Source: a virus. From it: a stretch of 64,000 nucleotides of DNA. The stretch covers positions 1 through 64,000 of IMG/VR virus record IMGVR_UViG_3300010885_070871, one strand, 5' to 3'. The position numbers and the translations under genes were made by a program. Positions 1-9,461 of this stretch are shown here, one piece after another. Below the pieces are notes generated by a model that had not been told where the DNA came from, made no database searches, and saw only the letters and a program-made list of their open reading frames with translations. Each line of letters starts with the position of its first letter. Position 1 is the stretch's first letter.

Positions 1-1727
<1,727 letters not shown>

Positions 1728-1729
1728 AA

Positions 1730-2008
1730 ATGATAAAAATTCATAAAAAATCAATATTAACAGCACTTGGACCAATTAGTATAGAAAATATACCAGATGG
1801 TCCAAAAAAAGAATTAGAGGATATTATTTCTATTACTAAATCTTTTTTCTCTTTTCCTGATTATACAATCATCTATTTTGACGATAAAGTAATATCCATC
1901 CAATGGAAAGCTAAATTTGATTCAAAGAACATTGAAGATTTAGAAAAAAGCTATAGGGATAAAATAGATTCTTTTATTAAAAAGATATACAATCCAGAAA
2001 ATAATTAA
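1730..2008 (+). CDS. Small unknown protein in the fibre cluster
   Basis: 92 residues starting MIKIHKKSILTALG. I chose the ATG at 1730, two bases past the stop of the fibre gene; an upstream ATG at 1685 would overlap that gene by 43 bases. The protein looks like a compact alpha/beta fold with the strands 'YTIIYFDDKVISIQW' and a charged C-terminal helix. It lies between two large fibre-type genes, so it could be a fibre chaperone or small connector, but no family is recognised. Function unknown. Confidence 0.6.
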   Translation: MIKIHKKSILTALGPISIENIPDGPKKELEDIISITKSFFSFPDYTIIYFDDKVISIQWKAKFDSKNIEDLEKSYRDKIDSFIKKIYNPENN

Positions 2009-2013
2009 AAAAA

Positions 2014-3855
2014 ATGGGAAAAACGTATCAAAGTAGAGCATTTATATTTGATCATAATCCAACAGTTTTAACTGCTGGAGCTTATAATGTTGTAGAATCA
2101 GACGAGTTATTAAAATGTGATGTTAGTTCAGGCATCATCGATATAGATCTATTACCAATAGAAGAAAAATGGGATTATGAATATAAATTATATGTTATAG
2201 ATTCTATAGGAACTGCATTAACTAATAATATTACTATTTATGCTCCTGTTGGTCATTTAATTAACGGACAAAGCAGTATAACGATTAATAATAACTATGA
2301 ATCTGTTTTAATTAGAATAGTAGATTCTACTAATTACATTGCACAATTCAGTTCTTCTTCGAACTATCCTGGAATTATTAATACAACATATTCTGCTTTT
2401 GATAATTTTGTTAGTACTAATTCTTTAATCCCGGGTGCTTGGTATAGAATTTCAGATTATCAAACAGTACATTACATTTTAGAGGATCCTTCTTTACCGA
2501 TAAATACGGGACCAATTGAGCCTATTTATGTTTTTGCAATAACAGATACCTATTATGATAATAGAGTAATTTCAGAGGATTACCGTCAGGATTTAATTTA
2601 TTGGAGACACGATTCTAAAGAGATTTTAATTGATGCTGCTTTTTCTCATAATGTATTCCCAGGTCCTGGATTATCACCAGTAGATGGATTTAAAGGTAGA
2701 ATAACATATAGGAAAGATACAATAAATAATATTGAAACTTATTACGACTGGAGAGTTTTTTTATTTAGAAGATGGGCAATAGATACTACTGGTATTCCTA
2801 CATGGGATAACGTTACCGGATATCTTTCAGGCACATTAGTTTTTGATTCAGTGGATAATTGTTACTATTTAGCAATTCTTGATGTTGTTGCTAGTACATA
2901 TCAACCATACCAGCAGGGTGGATTTATTAAAGTATTAGATACAAGTAATTCTTATATTTTTCCTCAGCCATATGCCCACAGTTTCAATTTAGGAAAAACT
3001 TCTACCTTTGTAACAATTCCAGTAAAAAGCGATGACTATCAGGATTTTTTGACTATTAGTCCTAATTTTACAGTTGCTAAAAATATTAGTATAGAAGAGA
3101 GAGGAGGGTTTCCCTCTGTAGAAGGAGATAGCATTGATACCTATTATTTTACAGGTCAGCCTATAGATAATACTTCTATACCTAATATAATTCTAGTAAC
3201 GGATCTTGGTATTTCTACTGGTACTTCCAGTACTATAAACGGATTTTATTCGAAAGGTAATTCTTCTTTGTCTACCTTTTATTTTAAATATACTGGTGCT
3301 ATTGATTGTATAAACAAAAACATAGAAATAAATTCCTCAATAGGAATTCTCTTTAGCTTAGCTTATACTGGTTTGCTACCTGAACCTATTTACCCTAAAG
3401 CCAATTCTATAGAGTTTAAAAACTGTAATTCTAATATTCTAGCTTGTGATTATGTAGAATCATTTAGCTTAGATAGTTCACAATTTAACATTTTTAATTC
3501 CTCAATAATTGCATCAGATTTTAAAGAAATTACAAATACAACTTTCAGAAGTACTTTTGGTAATCCAAATGCTTCTGCTCATTCACAGTTTAATTATATT
3601 AATTCTAGTAATTATTTTGCCCAAATATCAAATTGTAAATTTAATTATATTACATCTTGTTGGTTTGGCTATTTATTTACTCAACAAGAAATATTAGCAT
3701 GTGATGCTAGTACTTGTAATTCTGAAGATTATACAGGATCAACACACATATATAATGCAACATACGATACAAAGATTATGGGTACTACAGGAGGTTCTTA
3801 TTTAATTTATATCGATGGAACTGGAACACTTCAGACGGATTTAGCTACAAATTAA
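2014..3855 (+). CDS. Putative tail fibre / beta-helical structural protein
   Basis: 613 residues. The first 110 look like a small beta-sandwich domain (IDIDLLPIEEKWDYEYKLYV and following strands). The middle holds an aromatic-rich domain. Residues about 450-570 contain many short Asn/Ser-rich strands of the kind 'FKNCNSNILACDYVESF' and 'FNYINSSNYFAQISNCKF', which suggest a right-handed beta-helix. The C-terminal segment ends in 'GGSYLIYIDGTGTLQTDLATN'. No enzyme motif is visible. Position next to the collagen-stalk gene supports a virion surface role. Inference only; it could also be a glycan-degrading tailspike. Confidence 0.6.
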   Translation: MGKTYQSRAFIFDHNPTVLTAGAYNVVESDELLKCDVSSGIIDIDLLPIEEKWDYEYKLYVIDSIGTALTNNITIYAPVGHLINGQSSITINNNYESVLIRIVDSTNYIAQFSSSSNYPGIINTTYSAFDNFVSTNSLIPGAWYRISDYQTVHYILEDPSLPINTGPIEPIYVFAITDTYYDNRVISEDYRQDLIYWRHDSKEILIDAAFSHNVFPGPGLSPVDGFKGRITYRKDTINNIETYYDWRVFLFRRWAIDTTGIPTWDNVTGYLSGTLVFDSVDNCYYLAILDVVASTYQPYQQGGFIKVLDTSNSYIFPQPYAHSFNLGKTSTFVTIPVKSDDYQDFLTISPNFTVAKNISIEERGGFPSVEGDSIDTYYFTGQPIDNTSIPNIILVTDLGISTGTSSTINGFYSKGNSSLSTFYFKYTGAIDCINKNIEINSSIGILFSLAYTGLLPEPIYPKANSIEFKNCNSNILACDYVESFSLDSSQFNIFNSSIIASDFKEITNTTFRSTFGNPNASAHSQFNYINSSNYFAQISNCKFNYITSCWFGYLFTQQEILACDASTCNSEDYTGSTHIYNATYDTKIMGTTGGSYLIYIDGTGTLQTDLATN

Positions 3856-3866
3856 AAGATTAATAA

Positions 3867-4403
3867 ATGACAATATCAGAAAAAAATAAAGTACTAATAA
3901 ACAGGGTTCTGGATACGATTGATTGGGATTTAATCTATAAGTTCTATAAATTGGTTGGTAGAAGTGTAGGTACAGAAACAACACAAATTCCTGGTATTAA
4001 AAAATTAGAAAAAAGTGTAAAATTAAATAAGGATCACATAAAAGAAGAGGTTAGATCTGTTATTAATCATATAGTAGAAAACGACCTCTCACAATTTATG
4101 TACGGTCCTTGGAATGTAATTTGGGTTAACGGAGAATGGGAAGCGGAATTTCCAGAAACAGACGAAAATGGAAATGAAATACAAGGAGGGGGAAGTCAAT
4201 TTATTCCAATCTTAGAATCTATATTAGAAGTTCATTTTTCTCCAATGGTTGTTATCTCTAAAGAAATGGTGCACGAGGAAGAAAAAACAGATTCAGCAAC
4301 ACAGGATCTTCAAGGACAATTGGATAAAGCACTAAAAGAAGAAAACTACGAGCTTGCTTCTAAAATCAGGGATCTGATAGATACTTATAAAAAACAAAAA
4401 TGA
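3867..4403 (+). CDS. Unknown protein with a C-terminal UVR-like helical hairpin
   Basis: 178 residues. The last 30 read LDKALKEENYELASKIRDLI, which matches the UvrB/UvrC (UVR) interaction motif: acidic residues, then [AS]-x-x-[IL]-R-D-x-I. The first 145 residues have no family I recognise; they contain 'YGPWNVIWVNGEWEAEFPE' and an acidic Gly-rich linker. UVR hairpins also occur in Clp adaptors (McsA, ClpC), so a protein-protein contact role is as likely as repair. The gene overlaps the next by 4 bases (ATGA), so the two are probably translationally coupled. Confidence 0.6.
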   Translation: MTISEKNKVLINRVLDTIDWDLIYKFYKLVGRSVGTETTQIPGIKKLEKSVKLNKDHIKEEVRSVINHIVENDLSQFMYGPWNVIWVNGEWEAEFPETDENGNEIQGGGSQFIPILESILEVHFSPMVVISKEMVHEEEKTDSATQDLQGQLDKALKEENYELASKIRDLIDTYKKQK

Positions 4404-5272
4404 AAAATACTATTATAAAACCCTTAAATGAATACTTTTCACAGACACTAACTGGTGACAGTTTTAATAGCTCAAATGGAGTTTTTAAAGTTAGTTATAA
4501 AGCTTATGATGATTTATCTATAGCAGTTGGGAGAGATCCAGATCCAAGTCTTTTGGTTAAAGATTCTGCTTTTCAAATAGGTGATTTAGTCAAGGGTAAT
4601 GTAAAAGGAAGAAACAAAAAAATAGAGGGTGAAGTAATAGAAACATATAAAGAAAAAGACGGAAAATCTTATAAGATTAAAATAATGCGATCTAAGGATA
4701 ATAAAATTTATACACTTATTCCTGGATCATTAGAGTTTGTAAGCGATAGAGGTAATTCAACAACAGATATGAGACAAGGAATTACTGCAAGACAAAAGAA
4801 TGCTCAGAATTTAAAGTACACAGGTGGTAACATTGTTTGGGGATCTTTAGAAAATAATAATACAGATTATATTAATACAGACGGAGAAGGTCTAGCAGAA
4901 GGACCAATGGGAACAGGATGGAAAATAAAATTTGAAGACGAAATTCCAGCAGATCAATTAATCTTTAAAGAATTCATGATTGATCCTACAAGTCAAACAA
5001 TAACATGTAAAAGATCTGATAACCTTAAGGACTTGAAAAATAAAATAAAAGCTGTTGAGTGCTACTCATATTTAATGAATCATCCTGAAATAAAAGATGT
5101 AATTGAAGATATAAAGTGCTTAGCAAGTATTTTATTTTTAGAAATGAAGAACGAACAAGAAGCTAAGAAATTTATGATAATGAATTTCCCAGAAGCAACC
5201 GGAAAATCTTACGGAGAAGTTAGAGATAACCATTTGAAAGATTCAACAGATCTTATTAACAGATTTATTTAG
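4400..5272 (+). CDS. Unknown protein with a possible head-targeting-like N terminus
   Basis: 290 residues starting MKNTIIKPLNEYFSQTLTGD. The start weakly resembles the N-terminal tag seen on several proteins near the capsid genes ('MK-x-x-I-x-x-x-x-x-F'). Residues 55-110 form a small beta-barrel-like segment ('FQIGDLVKGNVKGRNKKIEG', then 'YKIKIMRSKDNKIYTLIPG'), reminiscent of SH3/KOW-type folds. The C-terminal third is helical. No catalytic motif is seen. It overlaps the upstream UVR-motif gene by 4 bases, so the two may act together. Confidence 0.55.
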   Translation: MKNTIIKPLNEYFSQTLTGDSFNSSNGVFKVSYKAYDDLSIAVGRDPDPSLLVKDSAFQIGDLVKGNVKGRNKKIEGEVIETYKEKDGKSYKIKIMRSKDNKIYTLIPGSLEFVSDRGNSTTDMRQGITARQKNAQNLKYTGGNIVWGSLENNNTDYINTDGEGLAEGPMGTGWKIKFEDEIPADQLIFKEFMIDPTSQTITCKRSDNLKDLKNKIKAVECYSYLMNHPEIKDVIEDIKCLASILFLEMKNEQEAKKFMIMNFPEATGKSYGEVRDNHLKDSTDLINRFI

Positions 5273-5279
5273 AATTAAA

Positions 5280-6074
5280 ATGTCAATAGAAAGAAAAAGA
5301 AATCTATTGAGAATCAGCAGGGAGATATCAAGAAATCCAAACTATGTTCCTCCTAGCAATTATGGTTCTTATGAATTAAAAGAAAACAATAAAGAAGAAG
5401 TTTTTAATACTCCTATGTATAGTGGAAAAAGAATAAAAACAACTATAAAAAGTAGTTACTTAGGACACAACCTAAATCCTGATTATATAGGAAAATTCAA
5501 GGGAGAAACATTTATAGTTGCTGGATGCGGAAGCTCAATAAATCTTTTTGAAGATTTTAGCAAATATTACATTGTAGGGGTAAATGATATTGAGAGAATA
5601 TTAACCCCTGATTTTTTAGTTGTAGTTAATGATATAAAGACTTTTATGAGAGGAAGATGGGATTATATCAGAGATTCACAAAGTCCAGTTATTTTTACAC
5701 ATTTAGATAAACCTGGTCCAATAACAAGAGCAGGAAATATTGCAAAGATAAAAATAGGAAAAAGAGGCGAGCCTAATTTGGATAATTTTAATGCTGTAGA
5801 TCACACTATGAATTCACCTTATATGGCGGCAATAATAGCTTACCAAATGGGTGCAAAGAAAATAGGAATGGTTGGAGTTGATTTCTCACAGAATCATTTC
5901 TTTTCAGAAACAGGAACACATAAACTCTCCAAACATTTAAAAAATATAGATCTAGAATATTCTTCTTTAAGAAATGAGTTAGAAAAAAGAGGTGTTAAGG
6001 TTGCAAATCTTTCACCTATAAGCTTATTAGAATCTTGGCCTAAAATGACTTTAGAGCAGTTTGATTCTTTGTAG
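5280..6074 (+). CDS. DUF115 / GT42 sialyltransferase-like protein
   Basis: 264 residues. From residue about 75 there is a Rossmann-like start 'FIVAGCGSSINLFEDFSKYY', then 'GVNDIERILTPDFLVVVND', and later 'NSPYMAAIIAYQMGAKKIGM' followed by 'VGVDFSQNHFF'. This order (GxGxS near the start, a Tyr-x-x-Ala-Ala helix, then G-V/I-D-F) is that of the Cst-type GT42 sialyltransferases and the related DUF115 family. The fold suggests a CMP-sugar-type transferase, probably acting on surface glycan, but substrate cannot be assigned. It lies away from the main glycan operon (26767-38924), behind the fibre genes. Confidence 0.6.
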   Translation: MSIERKRNLLRISREISRNPNYVPPSNYGSYELKENNKEEVFNTPMYSGKRIKTTIKSSYLGHNLNPDYIGKFKGETFIVAGCGSSINLFEDFSKYYIVGVNDIERILTPDFLVVVNDIKTFMRGRWDYIRDSQSPVIFTHLDKPGPITRAGNIAKIKIGKRGEPNLDNFNAVDHTMNSPYMAAIIAYQMGAKKIGMVGVDFSQNHFFSETGTHKLSKHLKNIDLEYSSLRNELEKRGVKVANLSPISLLESWPKMTLEQFDSL

Positions 6075-6106
6075 AAACTTCGCTTTATTTCTTTGATAGA
6101 AATAAT

Positions 6107-6862
6107 ATGGATAATATAAGAAACGGTATTGTGATTAGGCTTCCTGATCCTGCTTTAAGTAGAGAAGCATCTCTAGCAAGAAGAATATGTGATCAAATAA
6201 AAAGCTCATTAAACTTAGGATATAAACTTTTTGTTGTTGAGCTTTCTGAAAGAGATATAGAAAGTAATACTGAAGTTTCCTATCCTGAAAAGGAAAGATT
6301 TTTACATTTTATGGACGATCTAAATATTAGGATTGGTTTCTATATAAAAAGTAAACACTATGTTGTTTCAACAGATAAGAATTCAAAAAAGTTAGCAAAA
6401 AACGAAATACTTAAAGTTGGTAAGCTTATAGAAGAAATTGACGCAGGAAAATTCGATATACCTTTAGTTTGTCATATAGGAGGTGCTAAGGGAAATAGAA
6501 GAAAAAGTATGCTGGAATTCTGCAAATTTTTTGAGAGTGTTCCTTGGCAAATACAAAAACAGATCTGCATAGTTAACGATGAAAAACCTAGTCTTTTTTC
6601 TGTAAAGGATCTTCTTTCAGTTACTTATGTAGAAAAGAAAATTCCTATAGTTTTTAGAACTTCGTCACATAGAACTAACCAAGGAGGATTAACATATAAG
6701 GAAAGCTTTTTTCTTGCAGCTTCGACTTGGGCAGAAAGAGATAATCCAATTATGTTTTATTGTCCTTCTAATAGTGAAGAGATTATAAAAAATGAGGATC
6801 TTAATCCTTATAATTTAGTAGTTGATGTGGCTTTTGATAATAATTTACCTAATCCAGAATAA
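6107..6862 (+). CDS. UvsE/UVDE-like TIM-barrel protein, active site degenerate
   Basis: 251 residues. The barrel core resembles UV-damage endonuclease UvsE: 'IPLVCHIGGAKGNRRKSM' corresponds to the H-P-G strand, 'QICIVNDEKPS' to the 'ENDD' strand, and 'IPIVFRTSSHRTN' to the 'FDxxHH' strand. Several metal-binding positions differ: Val replaces the usual Glu before Asn-Asp, and Arg and Ser replace the Asp and first His. It is therefore either an inactive or re-specialised homologue. It lies 17 bases upstream of a DNA glycosylase gene, which supports a nucleic-acid role. The family call is from memory of the motifs. Confidence 0.55.
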   Translation: MDNIRNGIVIRLPDPALSREASLARRICDQIKSSLNLGYKLFVVELSERDIESNTEVSYPEKERFLHFMDDLNIRIGFYIKSKHYVVSTDKNSKKLAKNEILKVGKLIEEIDAGKFDIPLVCHIGGAKGNRRKSMLEFCKFFESVPWQIQKQICIVNDEKPSLFSVKDLLSVTYVEKKIPIVFRTSSHRTNQGGLTYKESFFLAASTWAERDNPIMFYCPSNSEEIIKNEDLNPYNLVVDVAFDNNLPNPE

Positions 6863-6879
6863 TTTTTTATATTTGCGAT

Positions 6880-7698
6880 ATGCCTGAATTAGCTGAAATA
6901 AAAATAATGAGCGACCATATTAACAACAAATGCTCAAATAAAAAATTTTATAAAATATGGAAAAATCCATCTCATAAATCTAAGACGGATTTATCTGAGG
7001 TTGAAAAAATTCTTTCTGAGGGAGCTTACATAAAAAGCGAATCTAGAGGAAAGGAACTAAGAATAGATTTCTATAACGAAAGTAATAACATATCTGTTTA
7101 CTTTATGATGGGTATGTCTGGTAATTTTAAGTACACAGAGCAAATTTCAGAAATTCCCAAGCATACACATTTAAAATTCTGTAGCGATCAATACGACTTG
7201 TGTATGTACGATTTAAGGAGGTTTGCTAGATGGAAAGTTGACAATAAATGGAATGAAAACAGAGGACCTTGTCCTGTTACAGAGTTTGACGATTTTTCTA
7301 AAAAAATATACAATTCTTTAGAAGGTAAAAATTTTCATAAGCCCATGTATGATTTAATCATGGACCAAGAATTTTTTAATGGAATAGGGAATTATTTAAG
7401 AGCAGAAATTTTAGGAAGAATTAACTCTAATCCTAAATCCCCTGCAAGGGATTACATAAAATCCAATCCCGAAGTAATTACTCTATGTAATAAAATACCT
7501 AAAGAGGCTTATTTATTAGGTGGTGGAAGGCTTAAAGATTGGTATAACAACGAGGATATTCTAGATAAAGGAATGGACTTTAGATCATGGATGAAATTTT
7601 ACGGGGTTAGAGAAAAATGTTTTCCTTTAAAGGATTCCAAAAAAAGAACTTTTTGGATTGATAAAAAATGGGTAGAAGCTAACTACCAACCAACGTAA
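6880..7698 (+). CDS. nei: Formamidopyrimidine/endonuclease VIII-type DNA glycosylase, NEIL1-like
   Basis: 272 residues. The start MPELAEIK keeps the catalytic Pro2 and Glu3. 'SRGKELRIDF' carries the conserved Lys; 'MGMSGNFKY', 'YDLRRFARWKVDNKW', 'RGPCPVTEF' and 'DQEFFNGIGNYLRAEILGRI' match the Fpg/Nei core and are especially close to eukaryotic NEIL1. The C terminus has no four-cysteine zinc finger; instead 'FYGVREKCFPLKDSKKRTFW' matches the zincless finger of NEIL1, with Arg and Phe/Ile-Trp in the same places. It would excise oxidised bases by beta/delta elimination. It converges on and overlaps the next gene by 16 bases. Confidence 0.9.
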   Translation: MPELAEIKIMSDHINNKCSNKKFYKIWKNPSHKSKTDLSEVEKILSEGAYIKSESRGKELRIDFYNESNNISVYFMMGMSGNFKYTEQISEIPKHTHLKFCSDQYDLCMYDLRRFARWKVDNKWNENRGPCPVTEFDDFSKKIYNSLEGKNFHKPMYDLIMDQEFFNGIGNYLRAEILGRINSNPKSPARDYIKSNPEVITLCNKIPKEAYLLGGGRLKDWYNNEDILDKGMDFRSWMKFYGVREKCFPLKDSKKRTFWIDKKWVEANYQPT

Positions 7699-7949
7699 CC
7701 TTTTGGTTTTCTTTTATTTTCTATTGAGGTAGAAGCTTTACTACTAGCTCCAATTAAATCATCTATAGTTTTTACAAAGTATCTAGTTTGTCCAGGCATT
7801 CCCCAATCTCCCTGTGTACCCCAATCTATGAAATCATAATTTGTTAAATGCTTTTTTTCAGGCGGGCCATAATTAATTTTTCCTCCTTTTTTTGAAGCTT
7901 TTTCAAATTCACGTCTAGAATTAATATTCTTATAACCGTATTTTTCCAT
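7683..7949 (-). CDS. Small unknown protein, minus strand
   Basis: 88 residues starting MEKYGYKNINSRREFEKASK, rich in Lys, Gly and Trp, with 'HLTNYDFIDWGTQGDWGMPG' in the middle. No family is recognised. The 3' end overlaps the tail of the DNA glycosylase gene by 16 bases on the opposite strand. The start lies 14 bases from the divergent exonuclease start, with an AT-rich TATATA element between them that could serve both directions. The Lys-rich composition allows a nucleic-acid-binding role, but this is a guess. Confidence 0.6.
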   Translation of the reverse strand: MEKYGYKNINSRREFEKASKKGGKINYGPPEKKHLTNYDFIDWGTQGDWGMPGQTRYFVKTIDDLIGASSKASTSIENKRKPKGYVGW

Positions 7950-7954
7950 ATTAA

Positions 7955-7963
7955 TTATATATC
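7955..7963 (+). promoter_or_regulatory. TATATAT late-promoter-like element between divergent genes
   Basis: TTATATATC immediately precedes the ATG at 7964. It belongs to the recurrent GATATATAG-like family found upstream of many genes in this window. Because TATATA is palindromic it may also serve the minus-strand gene starting at 7949. No -35 element was identified. Confidence 0.4.
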
Positions 7964-8662
7964 ATGATACCAAAAAATTTAACAGACAACACAGTTTATT
8001 TCGACATAGAAACATCTGGATTATACAATACTCTTAAAGATCTTAAGGATAACGATCCACACTTATCAGATCTTTGGGTTAAAAGATGTAAGTGGTTACA
8101 AAAAAATATTGAACCTGGTGAATCTTCAGATCCAGAAGATTTATGGATGAATAGATCATCACTGCATCCTGAATTCGGTAGAATTGTTTGTGTGAGCTTT
8201 GGTTTTTTTACTCCTGAGGGAACAGAGAAAATCGTGAGTTTTCATGGAGAAGACGAAAAAGATATTTTAGAAAAAACCAATAAAATCCTAGCAAACACTA
8301 GATCAAAGGGATATAAACTAGGAGGACAGAATATTAAAAATTTTGATATACCTTTTCTCGGAAAAAGAATGCTTATTAATTCAATAACACCAGATCCTAT
8401 TATCCAGACATGGAATAAAAAACCATGGGAAACATCTTTTATAGATTTGGGTGAAATATTTGCTTTTGGTGCTTGGGGACAAACATTTTCATCTTTAGAT
8501 TTAATATCACATGTTTTAGGAGTTCCAACTTCCAAAGACAATCTAGAAGGTTCTAAAGTACACAATTCTTTTTGGGTAAAAAAAGCTTTTGAAGAAATAA
8601 AAGACTATTGTGAAAAGGATGTCTTATGTACAATGAATTGCTTTAAAAAGATCTCCTCGTAG
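7964..8662 (+). CDS. DnaQ/PolB-like DEDDy 3'-5' exonuclease
   Basis: 232 residues, a stand-alone RNase H-fold exonuclease. Exo I is 'VYFDIETSGLY' (Asp and Glu), Exo II is 'GGQNIKNFDIPFL' (Asp), and Exo III is 'YCEKDVLCTMN' (Tyr-x3-Asp), which is the DEDDy type. These residues bind two metals for phosphodiester hydrolysis. There is no polymerase or other domain attached. It probably acts in phage DNA replication proofreading or repair, alongside the adjacent glycosylase. The ATG is directly preceded by a TATATA element. Confidence 0.85.
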   Translation: MIPKNLTDNTVYFDIETSGLYNTLKDLKDNDPHLSDLWVKRCKWLQKNIEPGESSDPEDLWMNRSSLHPEFGRIVCVSFGFFTPEGTEKIVSFHGEDEKDILEKTNKILANTRSKGYKLGGQNIKNFDIPFLGKRMLINSITPDPIIQTWNKKPWETSFIDLGEIFAFGAWGQTFSSLDLISHVLGVPTSKDNLEGSKVHNSFWVKKAFEEIKDYCEKDVLCTMNCFKKISS

Positions 8663-8675
8663 AATATATTTAGAA

Positions 8676-8707
8676 AAACTGGATATATAAAAAAAATATT
8701 CCAGTTT
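8676..8707 (+). promoter_or_regulatory. Inverted repeat spanning a promoter-like element and a TTG start
   Basis: Arms AAACTGGA (8676-8683) and TCCAGTTT (8700-8707) are perfect complements separated by 16 AT-rich bases. The left arm runs into GGATATATAA, a member of the window's recurrent promoter-like motif, and the right arm covers the first two bases of the TTG start of the next gene. In RNA it could form an 8-bp stem occluding the start; in DNA it could be an operator. It lacks a clear T-tract, so a terminator is less likely. Confidence 0.4.
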
Positions 8708-9461
8708 GAAAAATATTTTAAATTTTTATTCTTTCGTAAACGAGCAAGAGCACAGAAACGATTTCTATAAAAATGAATTAAATAATTCATTTTGGAAGGG
8801 TGATTCTTTTGATCCTCAGATAAGAGAAAAGCTAATAAAAATAGCAGAGGATTTTTATAACTCTTTAAATCTAAATGTTCCTATAAGTGATATCCAATTA
8901 ACAGGATCTCTTGCAAATTATAACTGGACAGATAAATCTGATCTAGACGTCCACATATTAGTAGATTTTAGTAAAATAGATGACAATGTAGATCTTGTAA
9001 AAAAATCCTTAGATGGGATGAGATTTATATGGAATCTAAGACATAAAGTTATTCTAAGAGGACATGATGTTGAGGTTTATATACAGGACATAGAATTTCC
9101 CCATACCGCTTCTGGCTTATTTTCTTTAATGAATAATAAGTGGATAAGAGTACCTAAATATAATCTACCAGAAATAGATTACAATGACGTAGACAAAAAA
9201 TTCGACGGAATAGTTTCTGAGATATTAGAAATGGAAAATCTAATAAATTCCACTAATTTCTCATCAGTTTCAGAGGAAGAGATATACCAGCATGCAGTTA
9301 AGCTAAAATCTAAGATAATGAAAATGAGAACTGAAGGTCTTGCAAGAGAAGGAGAATTTTCAGTTGAAAACTTAGTGTTTAAAAAATTAAGAAATGAAGG
9401 ATATATACAAAAGATAATAGAATTAATTTCTAAAGCATATACAAATATATACAATGAATAA
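8706..9461 (+). CDS. Pol-beta-type nucleotidyltransferase with head-targeting-like N terminus
   Basis: 251 residues from a TTG start. The N terminus reads MKNILNFYSFVNEQE, the 'ILxFxxFxxE' tag shared by several proteins here. Residues about 58-90 carry the nucleotidyltransferase signature 'LTGSLANYNWTDKSDLDVHI' (G-S, then D-x-D), and 'HDVEVYIQD' supplies the third acidic residue. Members transfer a nucleotide to small molecules, RNA or protein. The C-terminal 80 residues are helical. No antitoxin-like partner is seen. If the tag works as in T4, the enzyme could be packaged in the head and delivered into the host. It overlaps the next gene by 8 bases. Confidence 0.75.
   Translation: MKNILNFYSFVNEQEHRNDFYKNELNNSFWKGDSFDPQIREKLIKIAEDFYNSLNLNVPISDIQLTGSLANYNWTDKSDLDVHILVDFSKIDDNVDLVKKSLDGMRFIWNLRHKVILRGHDVEVYIQDIEFPHTASGLFSLMNNKWIRVPKYNLPEIDYNDVDKKFDGIVSEILEMENLINSTNFSSVSEEEIYQHAVKLKSKIMKMRTEGLAREGEFSVENLVFKKLRNEGYIQKIIELISKAYTNIYNE

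Noticed and set aside
3509-3697. 62-residue plus-strand frame rich in Leu/Ile
   Set aside because: It is a frame-shifted shadow inside the fibre gene at 2014-3855.
6868-6875. TATATTTG, matching the Bacteroidota -7 promoter consensus TAnnTTTG, before the DNA glycosylase gene
   Set aside because: The nearest upstream TTTG is 31 bases away instead of about 19-21, and a single 8-base match in AT-rich DNA is weak. It would also put the start at the ATG.
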